A stretch of DNA of 64,000 nt from Lentzea flava (GTDB lineage Bacteria; Actinomycetota; Actinomycetes; Mycobacteriales; Pseudonocardiaceae): NCBI RefSeq assembly GCF_014648475.1, contig NZ_BMRE01000034.1, positions 1 to 64,000 on the forward strand, read 5' to 3'. This document shows, in pieces, positions 47,898 to 55,749 of the stretch; positions within the stretch are counted from its first letter, which is position 1; each line of letters starts with the position of its first letter. The translations under genes and the position numbers were made by a program. Below the pieces are notes generated by a model that saw only the letters and a list, made by a program, of their open reading frames with translations, ran no database searches and was not told where the DNA came from.

Positions 47898-50300
47898 TCA
47901 GCGCTGCAGCGCGTCGAGCAGCTCCCGCGCGTCGGCGGCGACCTTCGCCTGTTCGCGCTGTTCCGCCGCGGCCAACGCCTCGCGCGCGTCGCCGGCAGAA
48001 CGGGTGAGATGCGCGCGGGCCAGCAGCGCACGGGCGTGGTCCATGAAGTTGTCCGACTCCTGGATGTCCGCCAGCACCTCGTCGATCAGCTCCATCGAGC
48101 CGGTCGCCCGCGCGAGCAGGATCGACGCGGTGGTCACGCCAGGTCCGTAGCCGATCTTGCGGCCGAGTTCGACGGCCGCACCGGCGTGCTCGGCCGCCTG
48201 GTCCGGCTCCAGCACGGCCATCGCCACCAGGCCGTCGATCTTCGCCTTGACGTGCTCGGACAGCTCCGCGACCTCGAAGCACCACCGCGCCGCCGCCAGC
48301 CCTTCCGCCACCTCACCGCGTTCGGCGCGGATGCGCGCGAGGCTCGCCAGCGCGTTGGCCAGCGCGCGCTGCTGGCTCTGGCCTTCGAGCAGCCGCACCG
48401 CCTCGACCGAGTTCTCCAGCGCGAGGTCCAGCTCGCCCAGTTCGAAGTAGCAGACGGCCAGGTTGTCCATCATCAGCGCGCGGTGGTTGTCGAGTCCGAG
48501 CCGCGTGCCGACCTCGACGCACTCGCGCATGTACTCGGCGGCTTTGCGCAGCTCACCCCGTGTGCCGTAACAGACGGCGATGTTGCCCAGCACGGACACG
48601 GACCCGCGCTCGTCGCCCAGCTCCCGCCGCAACGCGAGCGTCCTGGTGAAGCGGTCGATGGCCTCGTTGGTGTCGCCCATCTCCAGGAGCACGATCCCGG
48701 CGGCGTTGTGGATCGAGGCCACCGCCGTCTTCGTCTCCGCGAACTCCATCGCCTCGGCGAACCGGAGCATGGCCTCGCGGTACTCGCTGCGGTTCCAGCT
48801 GGACATGCCGAGCCCGAACAGCGCCGCCGCCTGCCCGGACCGGTCGCCCGCGGCACGCGCGGTGCGGAGCGCGGCGGCGAACACCAGCGCGTTGTCGATC
48901 TCGAACCGGCCGACGTAGAGGTGGATCCGCAGGACGTCGGCGAGCTGCTGGGAGTAGGGCGACGGCGCCGCGATCGCCGCGGCGACGAGGTTCGAGTGCT
49001 CCTCCTCCAGCCACGCGGCCGCGTCGTCACGGCCGGTGAACTCGAGGCTCGGCCCGTCGAGGTCGGGTTCGGTCAGCAGCTTGGTCTCCGGCACGACCAG
49101 GCTGATGGCCCGGAACGCCGTCCGCAGGTACCAGCCGTACAGCTCCAGGAGCCTGGCCTGGTCGTCCCCGTCCGCGGTGGCCGCGGCGTACAGCCTGATC
49201 AGGTCGTGCAGCACGTACCGCTCGCCGATGTGGTCGACGAGTCCGGCGCGCACCAGTTCGTCCAGCTGCTCTTCCGGATCGCCGCCCGCGAGCGCGGTCG
49301 CGGCGTCGAGGCCGAGGTCGGCACCGGGTGGCAGGCCGAGCAGCCGGAACATCCGCCTGGCCGCGCCGGTCAACGCCCGGTAGGACAGCTCGAACGCGGC
49401 CCGCACCGCCGTGTCGCCGTCGATCTCCAGCACGTCGAGCCGGTCGCCGCGCAGTTCGTCGAGGTAGGCCTCGATGTGTCCGTGCGCGACGTTGGCGCCG
49501 GCGATGCGCAGCGCGAGCGGCAGGTGCGCGCACAGCCGCACCAGCTCGGCGCGCTCCTCGGGCGTGCCGCCGACGTGCATGCCGGTCAGCAGGTCGTGCG
49601 CGGCGTCGTCGGAGAGCACGTCGAGCCGCAGCTGGCCGGGCAGGTCGTGGCGGCTGGTGACGATCGCGAGGCAGCCCGGTGTCGCCGGCAGCAGCGGTTC
49701 GACGAGGTCCTCGGTCGCGTTGTCGAGCACGACCATGATCCGCTTGCCGCCGAGCTGGGCCCGGTAGAGGTCGACCTGGGCGTCCAGCGTGGCCGGGATC
49801 GCCCCCTGCGGCACGCCGAGCGCCCGCAGGAAGCCGCTCAGCGCCTGCTCCACCGTCACCGGCGGACCGGAGGCGAACGCGCGCAGGTTCACGTAGAGCT
49901 GGCCGTCGAAGTACCGCTCGCGCAGGCGGTGGGCGAGCCGCACGGCCAGCGTGGTTTTGCCGACACCGGGCGCGCCGGTGATCGTGACGACGCCGCCCTC
50001 CGCCCGTTCCAGCCGCTCGATCTCGTGTTCGCGGCCGACGAAGTCCGGCAGGTCGGCCGGCAGCTGACACGGTCCCGGCGTGCGCACCTTCAGCCGGTAA
50101 CCGGACACGTCGGTGACGATCTCGTCCGGGATGGCCCTGCGCAGCCGCTTCACCAGCGTGCGCAACGCGGGCAGTCGCTGGGCGGGCGCGTCGTCGCCCC
50201 AGACCTCGCGGATCAGGTCCGCGAACAGCACGGGCTCGTTCGGACGCGCGGCCAGGGCGCGATGCAACACGCGGAGCTTGCCTGTCGTCTCGTCGGCCAC
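47898..50300 (-). CDS. AfsR-like regulator: wHTH + NB-ARC + TPR
   Basis: 800 residues. N-terminal about 70 residues form a shortened OmpR-type winged helix (VLFADLIREVWGDDAPAQRLPALRTLVKRLRRAIPD ... YRLKV). Then a STAND NTPase: Walker A ITGAPGVGKTTLA, Walker B RIMVVLDNATED and LPLALRIAGA, followed from about residue 430 by TPR helices (NAAGIVLLEMGDTNEAIDRF, ALANALASLARIRAERGEVAEGL). AfsR-type proteins activate secondary-metabolite genes on ATP binding, but the BTAD domain usually next to the winged helix is absent, so the layout is simpler than a SARP. GTG 50300 has TAGTAT 6 nt upstream (leaderless). Targets unknown. Confidence 0.87.
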   Translation of the reverse strand: MADETTGKLRVLHRALAARPNEPVLFADLIREVWGDDAPAQRLPALRTLVKRLRRAIPDEIVTDVSGYRLKVRTPGPCQLPADLPDFVGREHEIERLERAEGGVVTITGAPGVGKTTLAVRLAHRLRERYFDGQLYVNLRAFASGPPVTVEQALSGFLRALGVPQGAIPATLDAQVDLYRAQLGGKRIMVVLDNATEDLVEPLLPATPGCLAIVTSRHDLPGQLRLDVLSDDAAHDLLTGMHVGGTPEERAELVRLCAHLPLALRIAGANVAHGHIEAYLDELRGDRLDVLEIDGDTAVRAAFELSYRALTGAARRMFRLLGLPPGADLGLDAATALAGGDPEEQLDELVRAGLVDHIGERYVLHDLIRLYAAATADGDDQARLLELYGWYLRTAFRAISLVVPETKLLTEPDLDGPSLEFTGRDDAAAWLEEEHSNLVAAAIAAPSPYSQQLADVLRIHLYVGRFEIDNALVFAAALRTARAAGDRSGQAAALFGLGMSSWNRSEYREAMLRFAEAMEFAETKTAVASIHNAAGIVLLEMGDTNEAIDRFTRTLALRRELGDERGSVSVLGNIAVCYGTRGELRKAAEYMRECVEVGTRLGLDNHRALMMDNLAVCYFELGELDLALENSVEAVRLLEGQSQQRALANALASLARIRAERGEVAEGLAAARWCFEVAELSEHVKAKIDGLVAMAVLEPDQAAEHAGAAVELGRKIGYGPGVTTASILLARATGSMELIDEVLADIQESDNFMDHARALLARAHLTRSAGDAREALAAAEQREQAKVAADARELLDALQR

Positions 50301-50306
50301 GGCCCG

Positions 50307-50312
50307 ATACTA
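50307..50312 (-). promoter_or_regulatory. -10 hexamer TAGTAT for the AfsR-like gene
   Basis: TAGTAT ends 6 nt before GTG 50300, fitting a leaderless transcript. Confidence 0.4.
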
Positions 50313-50374
50313 AGCACGAACAGCACCCACGATCGCGTGCTCGGCACCGCGACCGCTCGGCTCGCGCGAAGGCC

Positions 50375-50677
50375 TCAGTGCTGCAGCACGGCCTCGTTCA
50401 GCTTCATGAGCTCGGGCGCCGTCCGCGTCGCCTCGAACTCGCAGATGTCGTACGTGACCAGCTTCTGCTCGGCCCACGGGTCCGTGGCGAGCAGCGCTTC
50501 GAGCTTGCCGCGGGGCATGGGCCGCGTGATGATCACGCCGCCGGTCCTCGGCACCTGACGCCCTGACGCGAGGAACAAGCCCCGCTCGTACTGCTTCTCG
50601 ACCCACGCTCGGTGGTCGGGGAGGGCGTAGTCGATCTGTTCCAGTGGCGCGGCGTACTTCAGCAGCACGATGAACAT
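50375..50677 (-). CDS. YciI-family protein
   Basis: 100-residue YCII-related protein: the ferredoxin-like alpha/beta fold with LPDHRAWVEKQYERGLFLASG, where His and Asp lie at the conserved dyad position, and PWAEQKLVTYDICEFEATR. The family includes chlorodienelactone-type lyases, but most members have no assigned reaction. ATG 50677 lies within the trpS leader promoter on the other strand. It is 75 nt upstream of the AfsR-like gene and may be read with it. Confidence 0.88.
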   Translation of the reverse strand: MFIVLLKYAAPLEQIDYALPDHRAWVEKQYERGLFLASGRQVPRTGGVIITRPMPRGKLEALLATDPWAEQKLVTYDICEFEATRTAPELMKLNEAVLQH

Positions 50678-50699
50678 CCTTCAACGGTAGTCCTATACT
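50671..50699 (+). promoter_or_regulatory. Promoter of the trpS leader
   Basis: TGAACA (50671-50676, 4 of 6 to TTGACA), 17-bp spacer, TATACT (50694-50699, 5 of 6 to TATAAT). The -10 element ends 7 nt before the leader-peptide GTG at 50707, so transcription should begin at that codon. Best promoter match in the window. Confidence 0.65.
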
Positions 50700-50706
50700 G
50701 CTGATC

Positions 50707-50757
50707 GTGCGCATTCTGAACGCCTTCTGGTGGGCCGCTTTCAGGCGGCCGGAGTAG
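50707..50757 (+). CDS. Trp leader peptide (tandem Trp codons)
   Basis: 16-codon ORF encoding MRILNAFWWAAFRRPE with adjacent Trp codons at 50728-50733, then TAG. It is placed between a strong promoter and a terminator upstream of trpS, exactly as required for ribosome-mediated attenuation. The start codon appears to be the first base of the mRNA, so the leader peptide would itself be translated leaderlessly. Trp-Trp in 16 residues is very unlikely by chance in this setting. Confidence 0.85.
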   Translation: MRILNAFWWAAFRRPE

Positions 50758-50815
50758 CTGTGCGCAGAGATCTCCACTGACACGACCACTGGCCGCCCGG
50801 GACGGGCGGCTTTTT
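50733..50815 (+). promoter_or_regulatory. Ribosome-mediated Trp attenuator of trpS
   Basis: Mutually exclusive pairings: region 1 GGCCGC (50733-50738) with region 2 GCGGCC (50745-50750); region 2 GGCGGCC (50744-50750) with region 3 GGCCGCC (50791-50797) as antiterminator; region 3 with region 4 as the terminator hairpin (50792-50810) followed by five Ts. A ribosome stalled at the Trp codons covers region 1, freeing 2:3 and allowing trpS transcription; a ribosome reaching the stop codon covers region 2 and terminates. Confidence 0.85.
50792..50815 (+). terminator. Attenuator terminator hairpin
   Basis: GCCGCCCG / CGGGCGGC stem (8 bp, loop GGA) followed by TTTTT, the only canonical T-tailed terminator I see in the window. 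Confidence 0.85.
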
Positions 50816-50858
50816 CGTGCGTTCGTCCGGGCGGTCCTTCACGAAAGGACCAACGACC

Positions 50859-51782
50859 ATGATCCGCTTGTCGGCCATCACCCCGTCCGGCCAGGTTCAC
50901 CTCGGCAACTACCTCGGGGCGCTGCGCACGTGGGCGCGCGAGGGCACCCCGGAAGACGTGTACTTCATCAGCGACCTGCACGCGATGACGTCGTCGCACA
51001 ACCCGCAACGCCTGCGATCCATGACGCGAGAACAGCTCGCCGTTCTCGTGGCGTCCGGCATCGACCCGGCGAGCGTGTGCGTGCAGAGCGACCTGATCCG
51101 CGAGCTGGGAGCCCTCAACTGGGTCCTGGAGTGCACCTGCACCTACGGCGAGGCCGCGCGCATGATCCAGTTCAAGGAGAAGTCGCTCGGCCGCGAGTCG
51201 GTGCGCCTCAGCCTGCTCACCTACCCGGTGCTGATGGCGGCGGACATCCTGTTGCAGGGCACCGCCGAGGTCCCGGTGGGCGAGGACCAGCTCCAGCACG
51301 TCGAACTGGCCCGTGCCCTCGCCCGCCGCTTCAACCACGCCTACGGCGAGGCGTTCATCGTCCCGACGGCCGTGGTGCCGAAGGTGGGCGCGCGCATCAA
51401 GGACCTGGCGGACCCGTCCCGCAAGATGGACAAGTCCGCACAGAACTCCACGGGCGTCGTGTTCGTCCTCGACGAGCCGGACCTGGTGCGGCGCAAGGTC
51501 CGCCGCGCCGTCTCGTCCACAGAGGGCATCGCGAACCTGACCGAGATCCTCACCTCCTGCACGGGCAAGGAGCCGGAGGACTACACGAGCAGGTTCGCCG
51601 ACCTGAAGAACGTCGTGGCCGAAGCGGTGATCGAGGAACTCCGCCCGGTCCGCGACCGCACGCTGGAACTCCTCGCCGATCCCGCGGAACTGGACCGCAT
51701 CCGGTCCGCAGGCGCGGAGCGGGCCCGTGAGCGCGCGCAGCACCGCCTGAACGCGGCGCTGCGCCTCTCCGGACTCACGTGA
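50859..51782 (+). CDS. trpS: Tryptophanyl-tRNA synthetase, attenuator-controlled (probable auxiliary TrpRS)
   Basis: 307-residue class I TrpRS that charges tRNA-Trp. The HIGH-like motif is PSGQVHLGNYLGAL; GDQ-type specificity region appears as PVGEDQLQH; the KMSKS loop reads KMDKSAQNS. Length is slightly below the usual 330-340. Start ATG 50859 lies after AAAGGA and beyond the attenuator. In Streptomyces coelicolor an auxiliary, indolmycin-resistant TrpRS gene is regulated by this type of attenuation, so an accessory or antibiotic-tolerant TrpRS is my inference; a housekeeping second copy elsewhere cannot be checked here. It converges with the Nudix-fusion gene (8-bp overlap). Confidence 0.94.
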   Translation: MIRLSAITPSGQVHLGNYLGALRTWAREGTPEDVYFISDLHAMTSSHNPQRLRSMTREQLAVLVASGIDPASVCVQSDLIRELGALNWVLECTCTYGEAARMIQFKEKSLGRESVRLSLLTYPVLMAADILLQGTAEVPVGEDQLQHVELARALARRFNHAYGEAFIVPTAVVPKVGARIKDLADPSRKMDKSAQNSTGVVFVLDEPDLVRRKVRRAVSSTEGIANLTEILTSCTGKEPEDYTSRFADLKNVVAEAVIEELRPVRDRTLELLADPAELDRIRSAGAERARERAQHRLNAALRLSGLT

Positions 51783-52548
51783 GGAGCGCCTGAAGGGCAG
51801 GCACCAGCACCCGGTCGGCCGGCAGCCAGTCCACCCCCGGCACCTCGTCGGCGGTGAGCCACCGGACAGCGTTGTGCTCCAACGCTTCCGGCTCACCGCC
51901 GACGAGCTCCGCCGCGTGGATCCGCAAGATCATGTCCTGCTTCAACGGCACGTCCGGCCCGACCTGCTCACCGACCACGACGGACACGCCGAGCTCCTCC
52001 GCGCACTCGCGCGCCAGCGCCTCTTCTGGCTTCTCGCCGTCCTCGACCCGTCCACCGGGAAGTTCCCACTGCCCCGCATGACTTTCGGGATAGGCCCGCT
52101 GCTGGGCCAGCAACCGTCCATTCCGGACGATCGCGGCCCCGACCACGATCCTGGCCGCGCTGAGCTCCTCGCACCGCCGCGCCAGCAACGCGGACCGCTT
52201 CTCCAGCACCCGCAACGCCATGCCGCGCCCCACGGTGATGTCGGCGAACCGCCCGACCACCCCGCCCACGGTCGTCCAGGCGACCCGGTCGATCACCATC
52301 GTCCCGGCCCCGGTGACCACGAGATCCGTGTGCAGTTCCAGGAAGTCCCCCGCCGCCGACACCCCGGACAAATCAGCCCGCGTCACCGTCAGCGTGACCC
52401 CGAACGGCCCGGTGAGCACGTCACCGAGGCACAGCAGGGCACCGGGCACCTTCACCCCGAACCCGGTGATCAGCGAGGTGTCCAGCAGGGCACCGGCAAC
52501 AGCGGCAACAGGCGCGTCGACCAGCGCCGACGCTCGCAACTCAGGCAC
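51775..52548 (-). CDS. SRPBCC-Nudix fusion protein
   Basis: 257 residues. The N-terminal about 120 residues resemble an SRPBCC ligand-binding domain (ELRASALVDAPVAAVAGALLDTSLITGFG ... VLEKRSALLARRCEELS). The C-terminal half is a Nudix hydrolase with an intact Nudix box, GRVEDGEKPEEALARECAEELGV, the G-x5-E-x7-REUxEExGU pattern with all metal-binding Glu residues. Nudix enzymes of MutT type hydrolyse (d)NTPs or related diphosphates; the fused domain may bring substrate or partner specificity. It lies directly upstream of the sensor kinase on the same strand with only 9 nt between. Confidence 0.82.
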   Translation of the reverse strand: MPELRASALVDAPVAAVAGALLDTSLITGFGVKVPGALLCLGDVLTGPFGVTLTVTRADLSGVSAAGDFLELHTDLVVTGAGTMVIDRVAWTTVGGVVGRFADITVGRGMALRVLEKRSALLARRCEELSAARIVVGAAIVRNGRLLAQQRAYPESHAGQWELPGGRVEDGEKPEEALARECAEELGVSVVVGEQVGPDVPLKQDMILRIHAAELVGGEPEALEHNAVRWLTADEVPGVDWLPADRVLVPALQALLT

Positions 52549-52557
52549 CTGCGCTGC

Positions 52558-53817
52558 CTACCAGGACGGCCAGCGAATCTCCAAACGCGCACCACCGGCA
52601 GGTGACTCGGCGGCCCGGACCGTCCCACCCCGCCGTTGCACGAGATGCGCCACCAGCGCGAGCCCGAGCCCGAACCCGCCCGACCGCCGCCCGCGATCCT
52701 CTTCCACCCGGTAGAACCGGTCGAACACCTTCGTCCGGTGCTCGGCGGGAATGCCGTGCCCGTCGTCGTCCACGAGCAGCCGCACGTCCCGCCCGACCGG
52801 CGCCAACGTCAGAGTGATCGTCGAGTAAGCGTACCGGGCCGCGTTCCGCAGCAGGTTGTCCAGCACCAGCTCGACCTCGGACCGCGTGGCCTTGACCAGG
52901 CAGGCCGACGGCGGCGCGGTCAAGCGCACCAGCAACTCGGTTTCGAGCCGCCCGATCGCCGCCTCCGCCTCCAGCACCAGGTCCACAGCCTCGGCCCTGG
53001 GCGGCGCCCCGGTGTCCGCCCGAGCGAGGATCAACAGCGAGTCCACCAGCGCGCTGAGCCGGATCGACTCCTCGACCACCGACTCCAGCACCTCGATCGA
53101 GAAGTCCGGATCCGGATGTGCCACAGCCACTTCGGCCTGCGCCCGCACCGAGGCCACCGGCGACCTCAGCTCGTGCGCCGCGTCCCCCGTGAACCGCCGC
53201 AACCGATCGGAGGCCTCGTCCCGCCGGGCCAGCAACGCGTTGAGCGCCTCGGCCAACGCCTGCAGCTCGTCCCGCGAAGGCGGCACCGGCAACCGCTGCC
53301 CGTGCGGCAACTCCCCCGCCGCCACCCGCATCCGTTCCACGGGACGCAACGACGACCGCACGGCCAGCCACGTCGCGATCCCCACCAGCCCGGCGACCAG
53401 CACGGCCGCGACGGCCAGCCACCGCGACCCCAGGGTGTTGGCGTTCTGGTACCCGAGCAGGGTGCTCCCGTAGACCTCCAACCGAGGCGTGCCGTCCGCG
53501 GCGAACACCACCCGCCCCCGCCACCGGTGCGCCGACGCTCCCTCCAGCCGCAGCACCGGCTCGCCGCTCCGCAGCGTCCGGATGTCCTGCGCCGTCAGCG
53601 GAAGCGGCTCCCCGCCGTCCACCGGCGCCCCGGAAACATCCAGCAACCGCGGCTCGGCCTTCTCCAGTTCCTGGTCCACCGCGGTGATCTGGATGAGCCC
53701 GATCAACGCGGGTGCCAGGCCGGTGAACGCCAGCAGGCACAACAACGCCACCCCGGTGGCCACCACGGTGATCCGGAAGCGCAGGGTGCGCCGCAACCAC
53801 CAGCGGCGAGGATTCAC
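52558..53817 (-). CDS. Sensor histidine kinase of an MprB/CseC-type pair
   Basis: 419 residues: transmembrane helices at about 15-40 and 133-152 bracketing an about 90-residue extracellular sensor domain, a HAMP-like linker, DHp with the phospho-His in DAAHELRSPVAS, and an ATPase domain with N box LDNLLRNAARYA, DDDGHGIP and GGFGLGLALVAHL. The overlap with the response-regulator stop (4 bp) makes a coupled operon. It phosphorylates the regulator upstream; the external sensor domain and neighbouring envelope genes suggest an envelope or membrane signal. Confidence 0.93.
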   Translation of the reverse strand: MNPRRWWLRRTLRFRITVVATGVALLCLLAFTGLAPALIGLIQITAVDQELEKAEPRLLDVSGAPVDGGEPLPLTAQDIRTLRSGEPVLRLEGASAHRWRGRVVFAADGTPRLEVYGSTLLGYQNANTLGSRWLAVAAVLVAGLVGIATWLAVRSSLRPVERMRVAAGELPHGQRLPVPPSRDELQALAEALNALLARRDEASDRLRRFTGDAAHELRSPVASVRAQAEVAVAHPDPDFSIEVLESVVEESIRLSALVDSLLILARADTGAPPRAEAVDLVLEAEAAIGRLETELLVRLTAPPSACLVKATRSEVELVLDNLLRNAARYAYSTITLTLAPVGRDVRLLVDDDGHGIPAEHRTKVFDRFYRVEEDRGRRSGGFGLGLALVAHLVQRRGGTVRAAESPAGGARLEIRWPSW

Positions 53818-54515
53818 CTGTTCCCCAACGCGCTGTCCAGATCCGGAGTGGACGCGATGTACCCGTGCCCCCGCACGGTCCGCACCACTTCCCCGGCCCC
53901 GACGGCCTCCAGCTTGCGCCTGAGGTACCCCACGTAAACCTCAACCGCGTTTCGCGTCGCAGCCTGCTCGTCGCCCCACACCGTCCGCAGCAACTCGTCC
54001 TTGGTCACCACCGACCCGGCTCGCGACGCCAGCACGTCCAGCACCGCGTACTCCCGCGGGCTCAGCGACACGTCGGCCCCACCCCAGCTGACCTCACGCA
54101 ACCCGCGATCGATGACCAGGTTCCCCAGCGTCAGCCTCCGCCGCGCCCCACCCCCGCGCCGCAGCAGCGCCCGGACCTGCGCCACCAGCACGACAAAGCT
54201 GAACGGCTTGACCAGGTATCCGTCGGCCCCGAGGTCCAGGCCGTCCGCCTGGTCGATCTCCCCGTCCTTCGCCGACACCATCAACACGGGCGTCCGCACC
54301 CCGTCGGCCCGCATCCGCTGCAACACCCGGTAGCCCGACAGCCCTGGCAACATGATGTCGAGCAACACCACGTCGAACGCCCCGGTCAACGCCACCCTCA
54401 ACGCGGTGGGCCCGTCGGCGGCCGTGACGACCTCCATCCCCTCGGCCGCCAGCCCGCGCTCCAACGCCCGACGCACGCCGACTTCGTCGTCCACGACCAG
54501 CACTCGAGGCTTCAC
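53814..54515 (-). CDS. OmpR-family response regulator (MprA-like)
   Basis: 233 residues: receiver domain (RVLVVDDEVGVRRALERG, phospho-Asp in DVVLLDIMLPGLSGY, Thr/Ser in LMVSAKD, Lys in LVKPFSF) and a C-terminal winged helix (LSPREYAVLDVLASRAGSVVTKDELLRTVWG, NAVEVYVGYLRRKLEA, RTVRGHGYIA). The EVYVGYLRRK wording is that of MprA-like regulators, which in mycobacteria activate sigE, among others. Start GTG 54515 or ATG 54527. Paired direct repeats TCTCAGC-N4-TCTCAGC fill the divergent promoter region, so autoregulation and control of the lolA-ABC operon are likely. Confidence 0.93.
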   Translation of the reverse strand: MKPRVLVVDDEVGVRRALERGLAAEGMEVVTAADGPTALRVALTGAFDVVLLDIMLPGLSGYRVLQRMRADGVRTPVLMVSAKDGEIDQADGLDLGADGYLVKPFSFVVLVAQVRALLRRGGGARRRLTLGNLVIDRGLREVSWGGADVSLSPREYAVLDVLASRAGSVVTKDELLRTVWGDEQAATRNAVEVYVGYLRRKLEAVGAGEVVRTVRGHGYIASTPDLDSALGNR

Positions 54516-54539
54516 ACCGCACAGCATGCCGCGCAGGGC

Positions 54540-54633
54540 TCTCAGCCGCCCGCAAGATCTCAGCCTGCTCTCAGCAAGCGTCCTGAACGAGGCACGAAAC
54601 CGCAGGTGGAAGTAGTCTCAGCACCATCTCAGC
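54540..54633. promoter_or_regulatory. Five TCTCAGC repeats, two 11-bp-period pairs, RR/lolA intergenic region
   Basis: TCTCAGC at 54540, 54558, 54569, 54616 and 54627. Two pairs have an exact 11-bp period (54558/54569 and 54616/54627), each TCTCAGC-N4-TCTCAGC; the second pair would overlap a -35 region for the lolA operon (TAGACG at 54649 as -10). Nearly the same motif occurs near sigE and cydA, so this is the best candidate binding site of the adjacent response regulator. Confidence 0.7.
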
Positions 54634-54681
54634 AACCCCACCCCAAGCTAGACGTACAAGCCCTTGGAGGAGGGGACAGGA

Positions 54682-55749
54682 ATGAACAAGCGAAAGGTGA
54701 CCCTGGCCGTGGCAACGGCCGGTGTGCTCACCGGTGCGGCAGGCCTGAGCCTGCTAGCCATGCCAGCAGGCGCAGGCCAGCCACCATCCCTGCCGGACGT
54801 CTCGGCGGAGTCACTCGTCGAACAGGTCATGACCGCCAAGCCGGGTGCGTTCGGCGGCACCGTGGAGGTCGACAACAAGCTCGGCCTCCCGTCGATCGCC
54901 GAGATCCCGCAACTGGCCGACGGCAAGCACAGCGCGCGGATCTGGACCGACGGCAACGGCAAGCTGCGGCTCGCCCTGCCGAACGGCCAGTCCGAGCAGA
55001 CCATCGTGGACGACGGCAAGACCACCTGGTCGTGGAACTCGCAGGACAACGAGGTCACGAAGTCCGAGCACAAGGACTCCCCGAAGGAGTCCAACGGCGA
55101 GAAGGCGATCGACCCGGCCACCGCGGCCAAGGAGATCGTCACCAAGACCAAGGAGTTCAGCGACATCACCGTGGACGGCACCGCACGGGTCGCGAACCGT
55201 GCCGCCTACGAACTGGTCCTGAGCCCGAAGCCCACCGAGAAGACCCTGATCCGCGAGGTCAGGATCGCGGTCGACGCCGAGTTGAAGATGCCGCTGAGGG
55301 TCGCGGTCCTCACCAACGGCGCGGCGGAACCGGCGGGCACCGTGGGCTTCACCCAGATCAACGTGGGCCCGCAGGACGCGAAGCTGTTCGAGTTCACCCC
55401 GCCGGCGAACGCCAAGGTCACCACGCCGGAGGCCAAGGAAGCGCAAGCCCGCGAGAAGCTGCCGGAAGCAGGCCTGGAAGCAGCCCTGCAGGGCGAGGAC
55501 CCGCAGATCTTCGGCACCGGCTGGGACTCGGTGATCGGCGCGAGGATTCCGGCGGACGCCATGACCCAGGTGCCGGCCGAGGCGCAGGGCCTGGTCGACC
55601 GGTTCACGAAGAAGGTCAGCGGCAGCTGGGGTAGCGGCAAGCTGTTCACCACGAAGGTCGCCACGATCCTGATCGCGGACGACGGCCGCGTGGTCGCGGG
55701 TGCCGTTCCCGAGCAGGTGCTGTTCGACACGATCGGACAGGTGAAGTGA
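54682..55749 (+). CDS. LolA/RseB-like periplasmic lipoprotein-carrier-fold protein
   Basis: 355 residues with a signal peptide (about 1-31, ends GAGA). The mature part has the LolA/RseB half-barrel pattern: repeats such as ARIWTDGNGKLRLALPNGQSEQTIVDDGKTTWSWN followed by a lipid/sterol-type C-terminal half (LFEFTPPANAKV). Gram-positive actinobacteria lack an outer membrane, so a LolA role in OM sorting is not expected; family members there bind lipids or act in envelope signalling. ATG 54682 with GGAGGAGGGG 6 nt upstream. Its stop overlaps the ABC ATPase start (GTGA), making a three-gene operon; an ABC exporter partner for lipid or peptide is likely. Confidence 0.85.
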   Translation: MNKRKVTLAVATAGVLTGAAGLSLLAMPAGAGQPPSLPDVSAESLVEQVMTAKPGAFGGTVEVDNKLGLPSIAEIPQLADGKHSARIWTDGNGKLRLALPNGQSEQTIVDDGKTTWSWNSQDNEVTKSEHKDSPKESNGEKAIDPATAAKEIVTKTKEFSDITVDGTARVANRAAYELVLSPKPTEKTLIREVRIAVDAELKMPLRVAVLTNGAAEPAGTVGFTQINVGPQDAKLFEFTPPANAKVTTPEAKEAQAREKLPEAGLEAALQGEDPQIFGTGWDSVIGARIPADAMTQVPAEAQGLVDRFTKKVSGSWGSGKLFTTKVATILIADDGRVVAGAVPEQVLFDTIGQVK

